Program-made: the position numbers and the translations under genes | DNA from: an uncultured Flavobacterium sp. | Lineage (GTDB): Bacteria > Bacteroidota > Bacteroidia > Flavobacteriales > Flavobacteriaceae | Direction of reading: 5' to 3' | Assembly: GCF_951805225.1 (NCBI RefSeq) | Contig: NZ_OX638201.1 | Coordinates: 5,146,001-5,210,000, forward strand | DNA length: 64,000 nt | Part shown: positions 18,725-27,338 of the stretch, in pieces | How positions within the stretch are numbered: the stretch's first letter is position 1 | Layout of the letters: each line of letters starts with the position of its first letter | Notes under the pieces: model-generated | The model's database searches: none | Seen by the model: only the letters and a program-made list of their open reading frames with translations | What the model was told of the DNA's origin: nothing

Positions 18725-20245
18725 ATGAAACTAAAAAATAAAATAACAGTATTAGGTTTAAGCTTTTTAGCTTTTACTTCTTGTACTGATCTGGATACAA
18801 CAAATAGCGAGTATTTGAGAGGAGATCAATATCCTGAAACAACAGAACAAGCTATTAATCTTGCGACTCCTGTTTTTGCTAAAACACAAGGAATGCTTGA
18901 TGGTGGCGGATGGTGGTTTACTCAGGAATTAAGTTCTGATGAGGCAGTTTGTCCTACAAGAGGAGCTGACTGGGATGATGGTGGTAAATGGAGAGCTTTA
19001 TCAAAACATACTTGGGGACCTCAAACTGAAGCAGTAACTCAATTATGGGGAATGATTTATTCAGCAGTGCCACAAGCTAATTATGCTGTTGAAACTTTAA
19101 CACCGGCTTCTGCGACAAATCCAAAAGTAGCTAAAGTATTAGCTCAGGTAAAAGTGTCAAGAGCTTACTACTATTATTTGGCTATTGACAATTTTGGAGA
19201 CGTTCCGTTTCCAACCACTTTTACAGGTGCAGATGAGTTTCCTAAAAAGACATCCAGAGCAGAAGTTTTTGCAGCTATTGTTAAGGATATTGAGGATAAT
19301 GTAGCATTATTACCAAAACAAGGAGATGAAGGTGTTGTAAGAAGTGATATCACTCAAGGTATGGGATATACGCTTTTGGCTAAATTATATTTGAATGCAA
19401 AAGTTTATACAGGTACAGCAATGTGGGAAAAAGCAATTGCAGCTTGTGATAAAGTTTTAGCATTAGGTTATTCATTAGAAGCTAATCCTTTGGCACCTTT
19501 TGTAACTCAAAATGAGAATTGTAAAGAGAATATCTACACAATTGCTTACGATCAGGATAAAGTAAAAGGATTCAATCTTCACATGCGTACTTTGATCGAT
19601 TTGTCACAACAGACTTTCAATATGAGTACAGCTCCATGGAACGGATTTGCAACTCTTGAAGCACATTACAATTCATTCCCGGCTGGTGACAAAAGATTAG
19701 CAGGAATTCTTGTTGGTCAACAAAAAACAAAAGCAGGAGATAATATTCAGGATCCTAAATCTGGGAATGCAAACCTGGTTTTTACAGCTAATATTCCAAA
19801 TCTGCAAATGGCTTTAGGTACTAATACGCAAGAGCAAATTAGAATGGCAGGAGCAAGACCAGTAAAATGGGAAATTGCTGCAGGAGCAAAAGAAAACTTG
19901 AGTAATGATTTTCCTCTTTTCAGATTGGCAGATGTTAAGTTAATGAAAGCAGAAGCATTAGTTTGGTTAAACGGTGCGGGAGCTGGAGATGCTTTAGTAA
20001 ATGAAATTAAAGGAAGAGCTGGAATTGCACAAACAGGCGGATATACATTAAACGATATTTTAGCTGAAAGAGGTAGAGAAATGATGTGGGAAGGACACCG
20101 TCGTCAGGATTTGATCCGTAACGGTAAATTTGAAAACACTTGGTGGGAGAAATCAGATACTGATCCTAACCATAGATTGTTTCCAATTCCTACATATGCA
20201 ATTAATGCAAACCAAAATTTATTGCCACAAAACCCAGGATATTAA
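18725..20245 (+). CDS. susD: SusD/RagB-family substrate-binding lipoprotein
   Basis: 506-aa surface lipoprotein that caps the SusC barrel and binds oligosaccharide. The lipoprotein signal ends FLAFTSCTDLD, with the lipidated Cys at about 20. Helical TPR-like segments follow (VAKVLAQVKVSRAYYYYLAIDNFGDVP, YTLLAKLYLNAKVY), and the C-terminal SusD motifs are present (FRLADVKLMKAEALVWLN, ILAERGREMMWEGHRRQDLIRNGKF, LFPIPTYAINANQNL). Length is typical. It is second in the susCDE transcript. Confidence 0.95.
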   Translation: MKLKNKITVLGLSFLAFTSCTDLDTTNSEYLRGDQYPETTEQAINLATPVFAKTQGMLDGGGWWFTQELSSDEAVCPTRGADWDDGGKWRALSKHTWGPQTEAVTQLWGMIYSAVPQANYAVETLTPASATNPKVAKVLAQVKVSRAYYYYLAIDNFGDVPFPTTFTGADEFPKKTSRAEVFAAIVKDIEDNVALLPKQGDEGVVRSDITQGMGYTLLAKLYLNAKVYTGTAMWEKAIAACDKVLALGYSLEANPLAPFVTQNENCKENIYTIAYDQDKVKGFNLHMRTLIDLSQQTFNMSTAPWNGFATLEAHYNSFPAGDKRLAGILVGQQKTKAGDNIQDPKSGNANLVFTANIPNLQMALGTNTQEQIRMAGARPVKWEIAAGAKENLSNDFPLFRLADVKLMKAEALVWLNGAGAGDALVNEIKGRAGIAQTGGYTLNDILAERGREMMWEGHRRQDLIRNGKFENTWWEKSDTDPNHRLFPIPTYAINANQNLLPQNPGY

Positions 20246-20267
20246 TAATATAAAAATATAAATCAAA

Positions 20268-21449
20268 ATGAAAAAATTAACTTTTTTATTACTAGGACTA
20301 CTTGCATTTACTATAACATCATGTAGTGATGACGATCCGGATATCATTGTAAATGGTAAAGAGAAAATAACAACATTACCAGTTTTGGATGCATTACCTG
20401 CTCCAGCTGAATACGTTGTTCAAAAAGACGTAAATGAAACTACAGAAGCAGGAACTTTTAAATGGTCAGCTGCAACTTTAGAGTACAATGGAGCTGTTAG
20501 TTATTACATTCAGATGGCACCTGCAGGAAGCGATTTCTCTACTGCAGTAGATGTATTTCCTGCAAGCGTTTCAACTACTACAAAAAGCTTTACGTTTGGA
20601 GATTTAAACAATGCTTTAACAAGATTAAATGCTTCACTTGTTGCAAATGGTAAAACTTCATTAGGATTTGGGGCTCTTGCTCAAGTTGAAGTTAGAGTAA
20701 AAGCAATCGCTGAAAAATCTTTATCAATAGGATATTCTTTAACTCAATTAATGAAAATCAATGCTTATGAGAATATCGTTGTTGTAACGCCAGAATTATT
20801 TTTAGTTGGTGCGCCACAAGCTTCTTATGGAGGATCTGCTTGGGATGAAAAACATGGTATTGCATTAAAATACATTGGTGACGGAACAACAAAACTTTTT
20901 GAAGCTTACGTAAAAGTAAATGTTGGAGAAGGTTTCAAATTTACTGGAGACGGAAAAACTTGGGATAATGGTAACTATGGTACTGACGGAGGTGTTGCAG
21001 CTATTTCAGGAGGACAAGAGTTTGCTTTAACTAATTCAGGAGGAAGCAGTGATCTTAAAGTTGCTGAAGCTGACGGTGCTGGATTGTACTATGTACGTGT
21101 TGACATGGATGCAATGAAAGTTAAAGTTATAAAAATGCAATGGGGAGTTATTGGTGCTGCTACTGCAGGAGGATGGAATGACGAAAGTGCAATGGGTTAT
21201 GATTTTGCATCTAACACATGGTCATATGCAGGAAGTGATATTACTGCTGGAGAAATGAAATTCAGATCTAAAAACACAGGTAACTTCATTAATGGAGTAA
21301 ATGGAGCAGGTGGAGAATGGACATTCAATGTTGGTGATTTACTTTTTGTTGGTGATGGTGGTACAGGTAAAAACTTTGTAATTACTGCTGGTGCTAAACC
21401 AAAATTAGTAGTTAATTTTGATGGAACTGCTGTTGTTACGGGATTGTAA
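20268..21449 (+). CDS. susE: SusE/SusF-type starch-binding outer-membrane lipoprotein
   Basis: 393-aa protein with a lipoprotein signal (FTITSCSDDDPD). An N-terminal SusE-like domain (about 35-170; TLPVLDALPAPAEYVVQKD..., FKWSAATLEYNGAVSYYIQM) is followed by two carbohydrate-binding beta modules of the SusE/F kind: ELFLVGAPQASYGGSAWDE and VIGAATAGGWNDESAMGYD. Known homologues bind starch at the cell surface and are not enzymes. It follows SusD by 22 bases and is the last gene before a strong terminator. SusE is used for family resemblance, not strict orthology. Confidence 0.88.
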   Translation: MKKLTFLLLGLLAFTITSCSDDDPDIIVNGKEKITTLPVLDALPAPAEYVVQKDVNETTEAGTFKWSAATLEYNGAVSYYIQMAPAGSDFSTAVDVFPASVSTTTKSFTFGDLNNALTRLNASLVANGKTSLGFGALAQVEVRVKAIAEKSLSIGYSLTQLMKINAYENIVVVTPELFLVGAPQASYGGSAWDEKHGIALKYIGDGTTKLFEAYVKVNVGEGFKFTGDGKTWDNGNYGTDGGVAAISGGQEFALTNSGGSSDLKVAEADGAGLYYVRVDMDAMKVKVIKMQWGVIGAATAGGWNDESAMGYDFASNTWSYAGSDITAGEMKFRSKNTGNFINGVNGAGGEWTFNVGDLLFVGDGGTGKNFVITAGAKPKLVVNFDGTAVVTGL

Positions 21450-21466
21450 TACATAAAATAAATTTT

Positions 21467-21498
21467 AAAAAGGGCTGTCGAAAGACAGTCCTTTTTTT
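21467..21498 (+). terminator. Rho-independent terminator after susCDE
   Basis: AAAGGGCTGTC pairs with GACAGTCCTTT (one mismatch) around a GAAA-like loop, followed by a T-run, 18 bases after the susE stop. Confidence 0.9.
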
Positions 21499-21734
21499 AT
21501 GCCTTTTTGAATGAGACTTTATGTACAGGGTAAATTCTAAGATTGCGATTTAGTCAGGTAACTTTCTGGATTGATGTTATTAGTTGATAAAAATATCAAT
21601 TTAGGAAAATAGTTCAGAGATAAATAACTATTTGTTAAATAAATAGAAGTAAAAAAACACACTTTGCAATTTCATTTTCTGTCTGAAAAATATCCTTTTT
21701 TGAATAATTTTCTTCTTTTTGCGATAAAGTTTTG

Positions 21735-21752
21735 AACACTACAACGTTTGCG
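21735..21752 (+). promoter_or_regulatory. Candidate LacI operator upstream of the amylase
   Basis: AACACTACAACGTTTGCG matches the site at 15606 upstream of susC at 16 of 18 positions. A partial inverted copy, CTACTATAGCGTTTTCGAAA read on the minus strand, lies at 21761-21780. The amylase start is 95 bases downstream. Confidence 0.5.
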
Positions 21753-21847
21753 CGAGGTCATTTCGAAAACGCTATAGTAGATTTACGATTTATAGGATAC
21801 CTTTATTAATTATGTCATTTTTTGCTTTAATACACATTACTTAAATT

Positions 21848-24721
21848 ATGAAAAAAACTTTACTTTTATTTTTCCTTTTGTTATCAGCAATTACATTTGC
21901 GCAACAACAAACGGTTACTTACAGTGTAAGTCCATCAACTTTTGAAGAAACTACTGCAATTACCATTACAATTAATGGAAACAGTGTTAATGAAAGTACT
22001 TGGGGAGTTACAGATCACTCACTTTATCTGTGGGCGTGGGCTTTTGATACCAATGATACAACTCAAAAAGGTACTCCAAATAATGGTGGTTGGGATGCAT
22101 CAAGCGATGCAAGTAAATTTACATACAACTCAGCTTCGGATACTTATACTAAAACAATTACGCCAACAACTTATTATAATGTAACAGGAATTGGTAAAAT
22201 TGGTTTTTTGGTTAAAGCAAAAAACGGAACCGGTGATAAAAAATCACAAGATATTCTTGTTGAAGTAGGATCTTTTCAGGTAACATTAACGGCTCCAACA
22301 GAAAATAGTACTACAATTTTAGCTTCGGGAGCAAGTTTTAATATTGCTGCAACAAATACAAACGGAGTTGCAAGTTATTCATTGAAAGCTAACGGAACTG
22401 TAATCAATACAAATGCAAGTACATCAAGTTATTCTTATACTGCGACTAATATTACAGCCAATCAAAGTTATGAGTTAATTGCAACTCAGGGAACAACGAC
22501 AATCTCTAAAAAGTTTTCGGTTGTTGTAAATCCAAATACGGTTTCAGAAAATATGCCTGCGGGTTTAGTTGACGGAATTAACTATAATGCTTCTGATGCT
22601 ACAAAAGCAACTTTGGTTCTTGATGCACCTTTAAAAGACTTTGTTTACATTGCAGGAAGTTTTAATAATTGGCAGCCTTCATCGGCGTATGCCATGAAAA
22701 AAGACCCAACTTCAGGGAAATTCTGGTTAGAATTAACAGGTTTAGTTTCCGGCGTAAATAATACATATCAATATTGGGTAGTTGAATCTACTCCAATTGC
22801 AAATTCACCTTCATTGGTAAAAACTGCAGATCCATATTCAACTTTAGTTTTGTCTCCTTCTGATGATTCTGGGATTCCTGCAGCTTCATATCCAAATAGA
22901 CCGGCTTATCCGGCAGGACAAAATTTTGAAGTTACAGTTTTGAAAACAGGACAAACTCCATACAATTGGAAAGTGACCAATTTTACAAAACCTGCTAAAG
23001 AAAAATTAGTAGTTTATGAAGTTTTGGTTCGTGATTTTGATGCTAATAAAAATTATCAAAGTCTGATTGACAGAATCGATTATTTTAAAAATCTTAAAAT
23101 AAATGCAATCGAATTAATGCCGGTTATGGAGTTTGAAGGCAATGAAAGCTGGGGTTACAATACTTCATTTCATATGGCTTTGGATAAATTTTACGGAACT
23201 TCAGATAAGTTAAAAGAGTTTATCGATTTATGTCATGAAAACGGAATTGCGGTGATTCTTGACGTTGCTTTAAATCACGCTTTTGGCCGTAATCCTATGG
23301 TTAGAATGTGGATGAATGATCCTGATGGAGATGGTTATGGTTCGCCAACAGCTGAGAATCCTTATTTTAATACCGTTGCAAAACACAGTTATAGTGTTGG
23401 AGAAGATTTTAATCACCAATCACTAAAAACACAAAATTATGTAGATCGAGTAATCAAACAATGGATTGAAGAATACAAAATTGATGGTTTCCGTTGGGAT
23501 TTAACCAAAGGATTTACACAAGCTTGTACAGCTTCAGATGAAACTTGTACGAATGCATATCAACAAGACAGAGTAGATATCTTAAAGAAATATGCTGATT
23601 ATTCCTGGAGTCTTGATCCTACACATTATACCATTTTTGAGCATTTAGGAACTGATGCCGAAGAGAAAGAATGGGCAAATTACAGAGTTACAGAAACGCC
23701 TAGTAAAGGAGTTATGATGTGGGGGAAAATGACAAATCAATACAATCAATTGTCAATGGGATATGCAACAAGTAGTGATATTTCGAGAATGGCAAGTTCT
23801 AGTCGTGGTTTCACTGCAAACAGATTAATGGGATATGCAGAAAGTCATGATGAAGAGCGTTTGATGTACAAAAATGTTCAATACGGAGCTTCAAGCGGAT
23901 CTTATAACGTTAAAACATTAAATACAGCTTTGTCAAGAATGTCTGCAATTGGTGCCGTTTCATTATTAGTTCCTGGCCCAAAAATGATTTGGCATTTTGG
24001 AGAATTAGGTTGGGACAGTTCTATTTTTACTTGTAATAATAACACCGTAAATACAGATACTGATGCTGCTGCCGGAGATTGTAAATTAGATACAAAACCA
24101 CAACCTCAATGGGTTAATAATTGGTTAGGAAACACGAATAGAAGCAAGATTTATAATGATTGGGCAAAAATGATTAATCTTAAAATCACAGAACCTGTAT
24201 TTTTAGGAACTTCTACTATTTCAAGTCCAAATTCATTGAGTATCAATATCAAAATCAAGAATGATAATCTGACTTCTGCACAATTAAAAGACGTTGTGAT
24301 TCTGGCTAATTTTGATCTTACAGCAAAAAATGTTGCAACAGGTTTTCCATATGCAGGAAATTGGGTTAACTTAATGGATAACACAACTATTGCTGTTACA
24401 GATGTAAATGCAACGATAAGTATTCCGGCTGGAGAATACAGAATTTACGGTAACAAACAAGCGAATTTAGCGATCGAAGATTTCGAAAAAGGAAATGTGG
24501 TTAGTTTGTATCCAAATCCGGTTGCTAACTACTTTACTTTAGATATTGCAACAACCAAAGTTCAGGTTTATGCAGTTTCTGGTCAATTGGTAAAAAGTTT
24601 TACAACAAACGGAGATTTAGATTTTCAATTTGGTGTAAGCGATTTAAAAACAGGAATATATATTGTAAAAGCTTTTGACGAGAACGATAATGTTCGAGTA
24701 GCAAAGTTTATTAAAAAATAA
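21848..24721 (+). CDS. Secreted GH13 alpha-amylase with type IX sorting tail
   Basis: 957-aa extracellular amylase. Order: signal peptide (ending AITFAQ), an N-terminal beta domain (about 20-140), an immunoglobulin-like segment (about 145-230), a glycogen-branching-enzyme-like E-set/CBM48 domain (about 250-375; DFVYIAGSFNNWQP), the GH13 barrel, and a C-terminal type IX secretion domain (about 880-957; VVSLYPNPVANYFTLDI...). Catalytic residues are Asp551 in IDGFRWDLTKGF, Glu598 in IFEHLG and Asp668 in ESHDEE. Ligand-facing cysteines in the ACTASDETC segment may be disulfide-bonded. It is the likely first enzyme of the locus, cutting starch outside the cell before SusCDE import. Confidence 0.93.
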   Translation: MKKTLLLFFLLLSAITFAQQQTVTYSVSPSTFEETTAITITINGNSVNESTWGVTDHSLYLWAWAFDTNDTTQKGTPNNGGWDASSDASKFTYNSASDTYTKTITPTTYYNVTGIGKIGFLVKAKNGTGDKKSQDILVEVGSFQVTLTAPTENSTTILASGASFNIAATNTNGVASYSLKANGTVINTNASTSSYSYTATNITANQSYELIATQGTTTISKKFSVVVNPNTVSENMPAGLVDGINYNASDATKATLVLDAPLKDFVYIAGSFNNWQPSSAYAMKKDPTSGKFWLELTGLVSGVNNTYQYWVVESTPIANSPSLVKTADPYSTLVLSPSDDSGIPAASYPNRPAYPAGQNFEVTVLKTGQTPYNWKVTNFTKPAKEKLVVYEVLVRDFDANKNYQSLIDRIDYFKNLKINAIELMPVMEFEGNESWGYNTSFHMALDKFYGTSDKLKEFIDLCHENGIAVILDVALNHAFGRNPMVRMWMNDPDGDGYGSPTAENPYFNTVAKHSYSVGEDFNHQSLKTQNYVDRVIKQWIEEYKIDGFRWDLTKGFTQACTASDETCTNAYQQDRVDILKKYADYSWSLDPTHYTIFEHLGTDAEEKEWANYRVTETPSKGVMMWGKMTNQYNQLSMGYATSSDISRMASSSRGFTANRLMGYAESHDEERLMYKNVQYGASSGSYNVKTLNTALSRMSAIGAVSLLVPGPKMIWHFGELGWDSSIFTCNNNTVNTDTDAAAGDCKLDTKPQPQWVNNWLGNTNRSKIYNDWAKMINLKITEPVFLGTSTISSPNSLSINIKIKNDNLTSAQLKDVVILANFDLTAKNVATGFPYAGNWVNLMDNTTIAVTDVNATISIPAGEYRIYGNKQANLAIEDFEKGNVVSLYPNPVANYFTLDIATTKVQVYAVSGQLVKSFTTNGDLDFQFGVSDLKTGIYIVKAFDENDNVRVAKFIKK

Positions 24722-24780
24722 CTTTTAGAGTATAATCTTTATAGTCTGAAAAGTATAATGTTTGGTTTTGTTTAGTAATG

Positions 24781-24814
24781 AAAAAGGGTTGTCTGGAAAC
24801 AGACAACCCTTTTG
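24781..24814. terminator. Bidirectional terminator
   Basis: AAAAAGGGTTGTCTG-GAAA-CAGACAACCCTTTT forms a long stem with A/T tails on both sides. It lies between the convergent amylase gene and the small membrane protein gene and can serve both. Confidence 0.88.
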
Positions 24815-24833
24815 AGTTAAAGTGTATTTCAAC

Positions 24834-25061
24834 TTATCTCTTTTTGTGATTGTACTCGCCAATTACAGCGAAATAGCCAAAAGTTCCTAATCCTAAAACA
24901 ATTAACGGAGTAAGAATAAAAAGAATAATGATGCCAAATACTAAATCATCTTGTTGATCTGATAATAATTTAGGTAAGCCAAATTCAAACACGCAAAAGT
25001 AAGCAGCGGCAACTGCTAAAATAACCCATAAAACGCCTAAAGCCTGTTTGATTGTATCCAT
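24834..25061 (-). CDS. Small two-segment membrane protein next to an MHS transporter
   Basis: 75-aa protein with two hydrophobic segments (LGVLWVILAVAAAYFCVF and FGIIILFILTPLIVLGLGTF) separated by an acidic loop (SDQQDDL) and ending in a basic tail (EYNHKKR). It begins 11 bases after the stop of the MHS-type transporter gene and must be in its transcript. The pairing suggests an accessory subunit or a small co-regulated protein. No function is known to me. Confidence 0.75.
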   Translation of the reverse strand: MDTIKQALGVLWVILAVAAAYFCVFEFGLPKLLSDQQDDLVFGIIILFILTPLIVLGLGTFGYFAVIGEYNHKKR

Positions 25062-25072
25062 GTTCTAAAATG

Positions 25073-26569
25073 TTAAAGATGATTAATTTTATTTTTGTTG
25101 TCTATATAAATCATTCCAATTATAAAGCAGACCGAAGCAATAATAATAGGATACCAAAGTCCGTCAAGATAAAAATCGCTTTTTCCGGCTGCTTTTGAAT
25201 GCGTTACAAAGTAAGTTGAGATTGCCGGCAGTAAACCTCCAAAAATTCCATTTCCTACATGATAAGGAAGTGACATTGAAGTATATCTGATTTTAGCTGG
25301 AAACATTTCAACTAAAAATGCGGCAATTGGACCATAAACCATTGTAACAAATAAAACCTGAATAAAAACTAAAAAAATTAAAGTCCATTCATCGCCGGAA
25401 TTGATATTTATAGTGATAGTGCTTTGAGATTTTTTCTTATCAGCAAAGTCTGTTCTCTTTTCGATATACGAAGTTCCATCCGTATAGGTTTTTGAAATAG
25501 TGGTAATTATGTTATTATTTTTTGCTGTTTCAACATTTTGTGTGGTTTGTTCTACAATTTCAGATTTGTAACTTACATCCGTTGTATTGTACATCATTTT
25601 ATAGATTGGTCTGTAGAATAAAATGGCAAGAAGCATTCCGCCCATCATAATATATTTTCGACCAACTTTGTCGCTCAGCCATCCAAAAACTATGAAAAAT
25701 GGTGTTCCAATTAAAAGTGCAATTCCCAATAATCCATCAACTTGAGACGAATCTATATTCATCACAGTTTTCATAAAACTCATGGCGTAAAACTGTCCAG
25801 TATACCAAACAACGCCTTGTCCCATTGTAGCGCCAAACAATGCGAGTAATACAAATTTCAGATTGTATCGATTTCCAAAACTTTCTTTTAACGGATTTGT
25901 GCTCGTTTTTCCTTCTTTTTTTGCTTTAGCGAAGACAGGAGATTCGTCCATATTTTTCCGAATCAAATACGAGACACCAACCATTACAATAGAAACCCAA
26001 AACGGAACACGCCATCCCCAGGAATCAAAAGCTTCAGCAGAAAGCACGTTTTTAGTAGCAAGAATAACCATTAAGGAGATAAATAGACCAATTGTAGCGG
26101 TAGTTTGAATCCAGGAAGTCCAATATCCTTTTTGTCCAACCGGAGCATGTTCTGCAACATAAGTAGCTGCACCTCCATATTCGCCACCAAGAGCAAGTCC
26201 TTGTAATAAACGAAGAATCAAAACTAATAAAGGCGCAAGAAAACCAATAGTTTCATAACTGGGAATACAGCCAATTAAAAATGTAGAACCTCCCATTAAT
26301 AATAAAGTCGCCATAAAAGTATATTTCCGACCAATGATATCGCCAAGTCTTCCAAAAAATAAAGCTCCAAAAGGACGAACTACAAATCCTGCCGCAAAAG
26401 TGGCTAACGTTGATAAAAAAGCCGCAGTAGGATTGTCACTTGGAAAGAATTTAGTGGAAATTACAACAGCTAAACTCCCAAAAATATAGAAATCGTACCA
26501 TTCAATCATTGTTCCCATTGACGAGGCCGAAATTACTTTCCAAATGCCTTTTGTAGAATTTTTACTCAT
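25073..26569 (-). CDS. MHS-family MFS transporter (organic acid/osmolyte type)
   Basis: 498-aa inner-membrane symporter of the metabolite:H+ symporter branch (ProP, KgtP and ShiA relatives). The N-terminus SSMGTMIEWYDFYIFGSLA and the motif-A loop FFGRLGDIIGRKYTF are diagnostic, as is LRLLQGLALGGEYGGAATYVAEHAP. Unusual is a hydrophilic insertion of about 70 residues in the second half (about 312-382, rich in T, N and K) between transmembrane segments. Substrate is not determinable; dicarboxylates or betaine-like compounds are typical of the family. The small gene at 24834 follows it. Confidence 0.9.
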   Translation of the reverse strand: MSKNSTKGIWKVISASSMGTMIEWYDFYIFGSLAVVISTKFFPSDNPTAAFLSTLATFAAGFVVRPFGALFFGRLGDIIGRKYTFMATLLLMGGSTFLIGCIPSYETIGFLAPLLVLILRLLQGLALGGEYGGAATYVAEHAPVGQKGYWTSWIQTTATIGLFISLMVILATKNVLSAEAFDSWGWRVPFWVSIVMVGVSYLIRKNMDESPVFAKAKKEGKTSTNPLKESFGNRYNLKFVLLALFGATMGQGVVWYTGQFYAMSFMKTVMNIDSSQVDGLLGIALLIGTPFFIVFGWLSDKVGRKYIMMGGMLLAILFYRPIYKMMYNTTDVSYKSEIVEQTTQNVETAKNNNIITTISKTYTDGTSYIEKRTDFADKKKSQSTITININSGDEWTLIFLVFIQVLFVTMVYGPIAAFLVEMFPAKIRYTSMSLPYHVGNGIFGGLLPAISTYFVTHSKAAGKSDFYLDGLWYPIIIASVCFIIGMIYIDNKNKINHL

Positions 26570-26829
26570 AAAATATTTTGTGTTTTTGATAATTAATTGA
26601 ATAATTAAGTAACATTTTACGAATATATGAGATATTTTTTTATTTGTTCAATACTTTTTTAACAAAATTAGATCGATTATTGACTTTGTTTTTGTTCTAT
26701 CAGTAAATGCCTAATAATTCGAAATAAATCATAGATTGAAGATTATAGATTGGGCTTTTAAATATAAAGGAGTGTTATTTTCTTAAGAAAGAAAACACTA
26801 GTTTTACAGCACAATTTTAAAACAGAAAA
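26570..26829. other. Intergenic region upstream of the cobalamin riboswitch
   Basis: About 260 AT-rich bases between the divergent MHS gene and the riboswitch. It must hold promoters for both directions. I see no ORF, hairpin terminator or repeat in it. Confidence 0.6.
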
Positions 26830-26995
26830 TGGTTGTCATATTGAATAAATATTGACATTAAAAGGGAATTTGGTGTAACTCCAAAACTGTCCCGCAGCTG
26901 TAAGCTCATTAACTGAAGCCCTTTAATACGTCACTTTTCATTTTTTGAAAGGGAAGGCTGGGTGTAGGGAGCAAGTCAGAAGACCTGCCATTTTT
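26830..26995 (+). ncRNA. Cobalamin (B12) riboswitch
   Basis: The conserved aptamer blocks appear in order: AAGGGAATTTGGTGTAACTCC (26871 on), the CCCGCAGCTGTAAGC core, GAAGCCCTTT, an expandable arm, and the 3' block GCAAGTCAGAAGACCTGCC. This is the standard adenosyl- or methylcobalamin aptamer layout. It would repress the downstream B12-uptake gene when cobalamin is plentiful. A stem that could form between CCAATAC and GTATTG (about 27038-27075) downstream may be part of the expression platform. Confidence 0.93.
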
Positions 26996-27110
26996 ATAGT
27001 AATAAATAGCTTTCGGGGATTGAAGCTTGAATTAAAACCAATACTTTTTCACTCTATGTGATAATGGTATTGTTTGGTTATTCTATTCTCGTAAGCCAAA
27101 AAAAGAGTTT

Positions 27111-27308
27111 ATGAGATTTTTTTTCTGCAAATATGATATCGTAAAAACAATTTCCTGTTGGATGGTTTTCTTTCCGATACATGCTTTTTCTTCATTAAAA
27201 AAATCATTAAAACGTATCGTTGTACAAAATGTTTTGCTTTTTAAACAAAGGCAGACAGAAGTTTATTTTATAAAACTTTTGCTGAACACAAATTGTACAT
27301 CGATTTAA
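27111..27308 (+). pseudogene. Possible remnant of a TonB-dependent receptor start (65 codons)
   Basis: An ATG-initiated frame sits between the riboswitch and the BtuG-like gene, exactly where a BtuB receptor usually starts. It begins like a signal peptide (CWMVFFPIHAFSS) and continues RIVVQNVLLFKQRQTEVYFI, which loosely resembles the VVVQ-type TonB-box/plug entry of a receptor, then stops. It could be a leftover of a deleted btuB, or a chance ORF. Evidence is weak. Confidence 0.3.
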
Positions 27309-27338
27309 AGATTTAAGTAATCTAATTTTAAATATTTA

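Larger units (their letters stand above)
21450..21847. other. Intergenic region susE-amylase (398 bases)
   Basis: Contains the susE terminator at its left end and the candidate operator at 21735-21752 at its right. The middle is AT-rich with no ORF or repeat that I can support. The amylase gene is therefore probably transcribed from its own promoter in the last 120 bases. Confidence 0.7.

Noticed and set aside
24005..24100. Frameshift in the amylase near its cysteine-rich segment
   Set aside because: The frame is continuous to the type IX sorting domain, and the extra loop is a normal GH13 variation.
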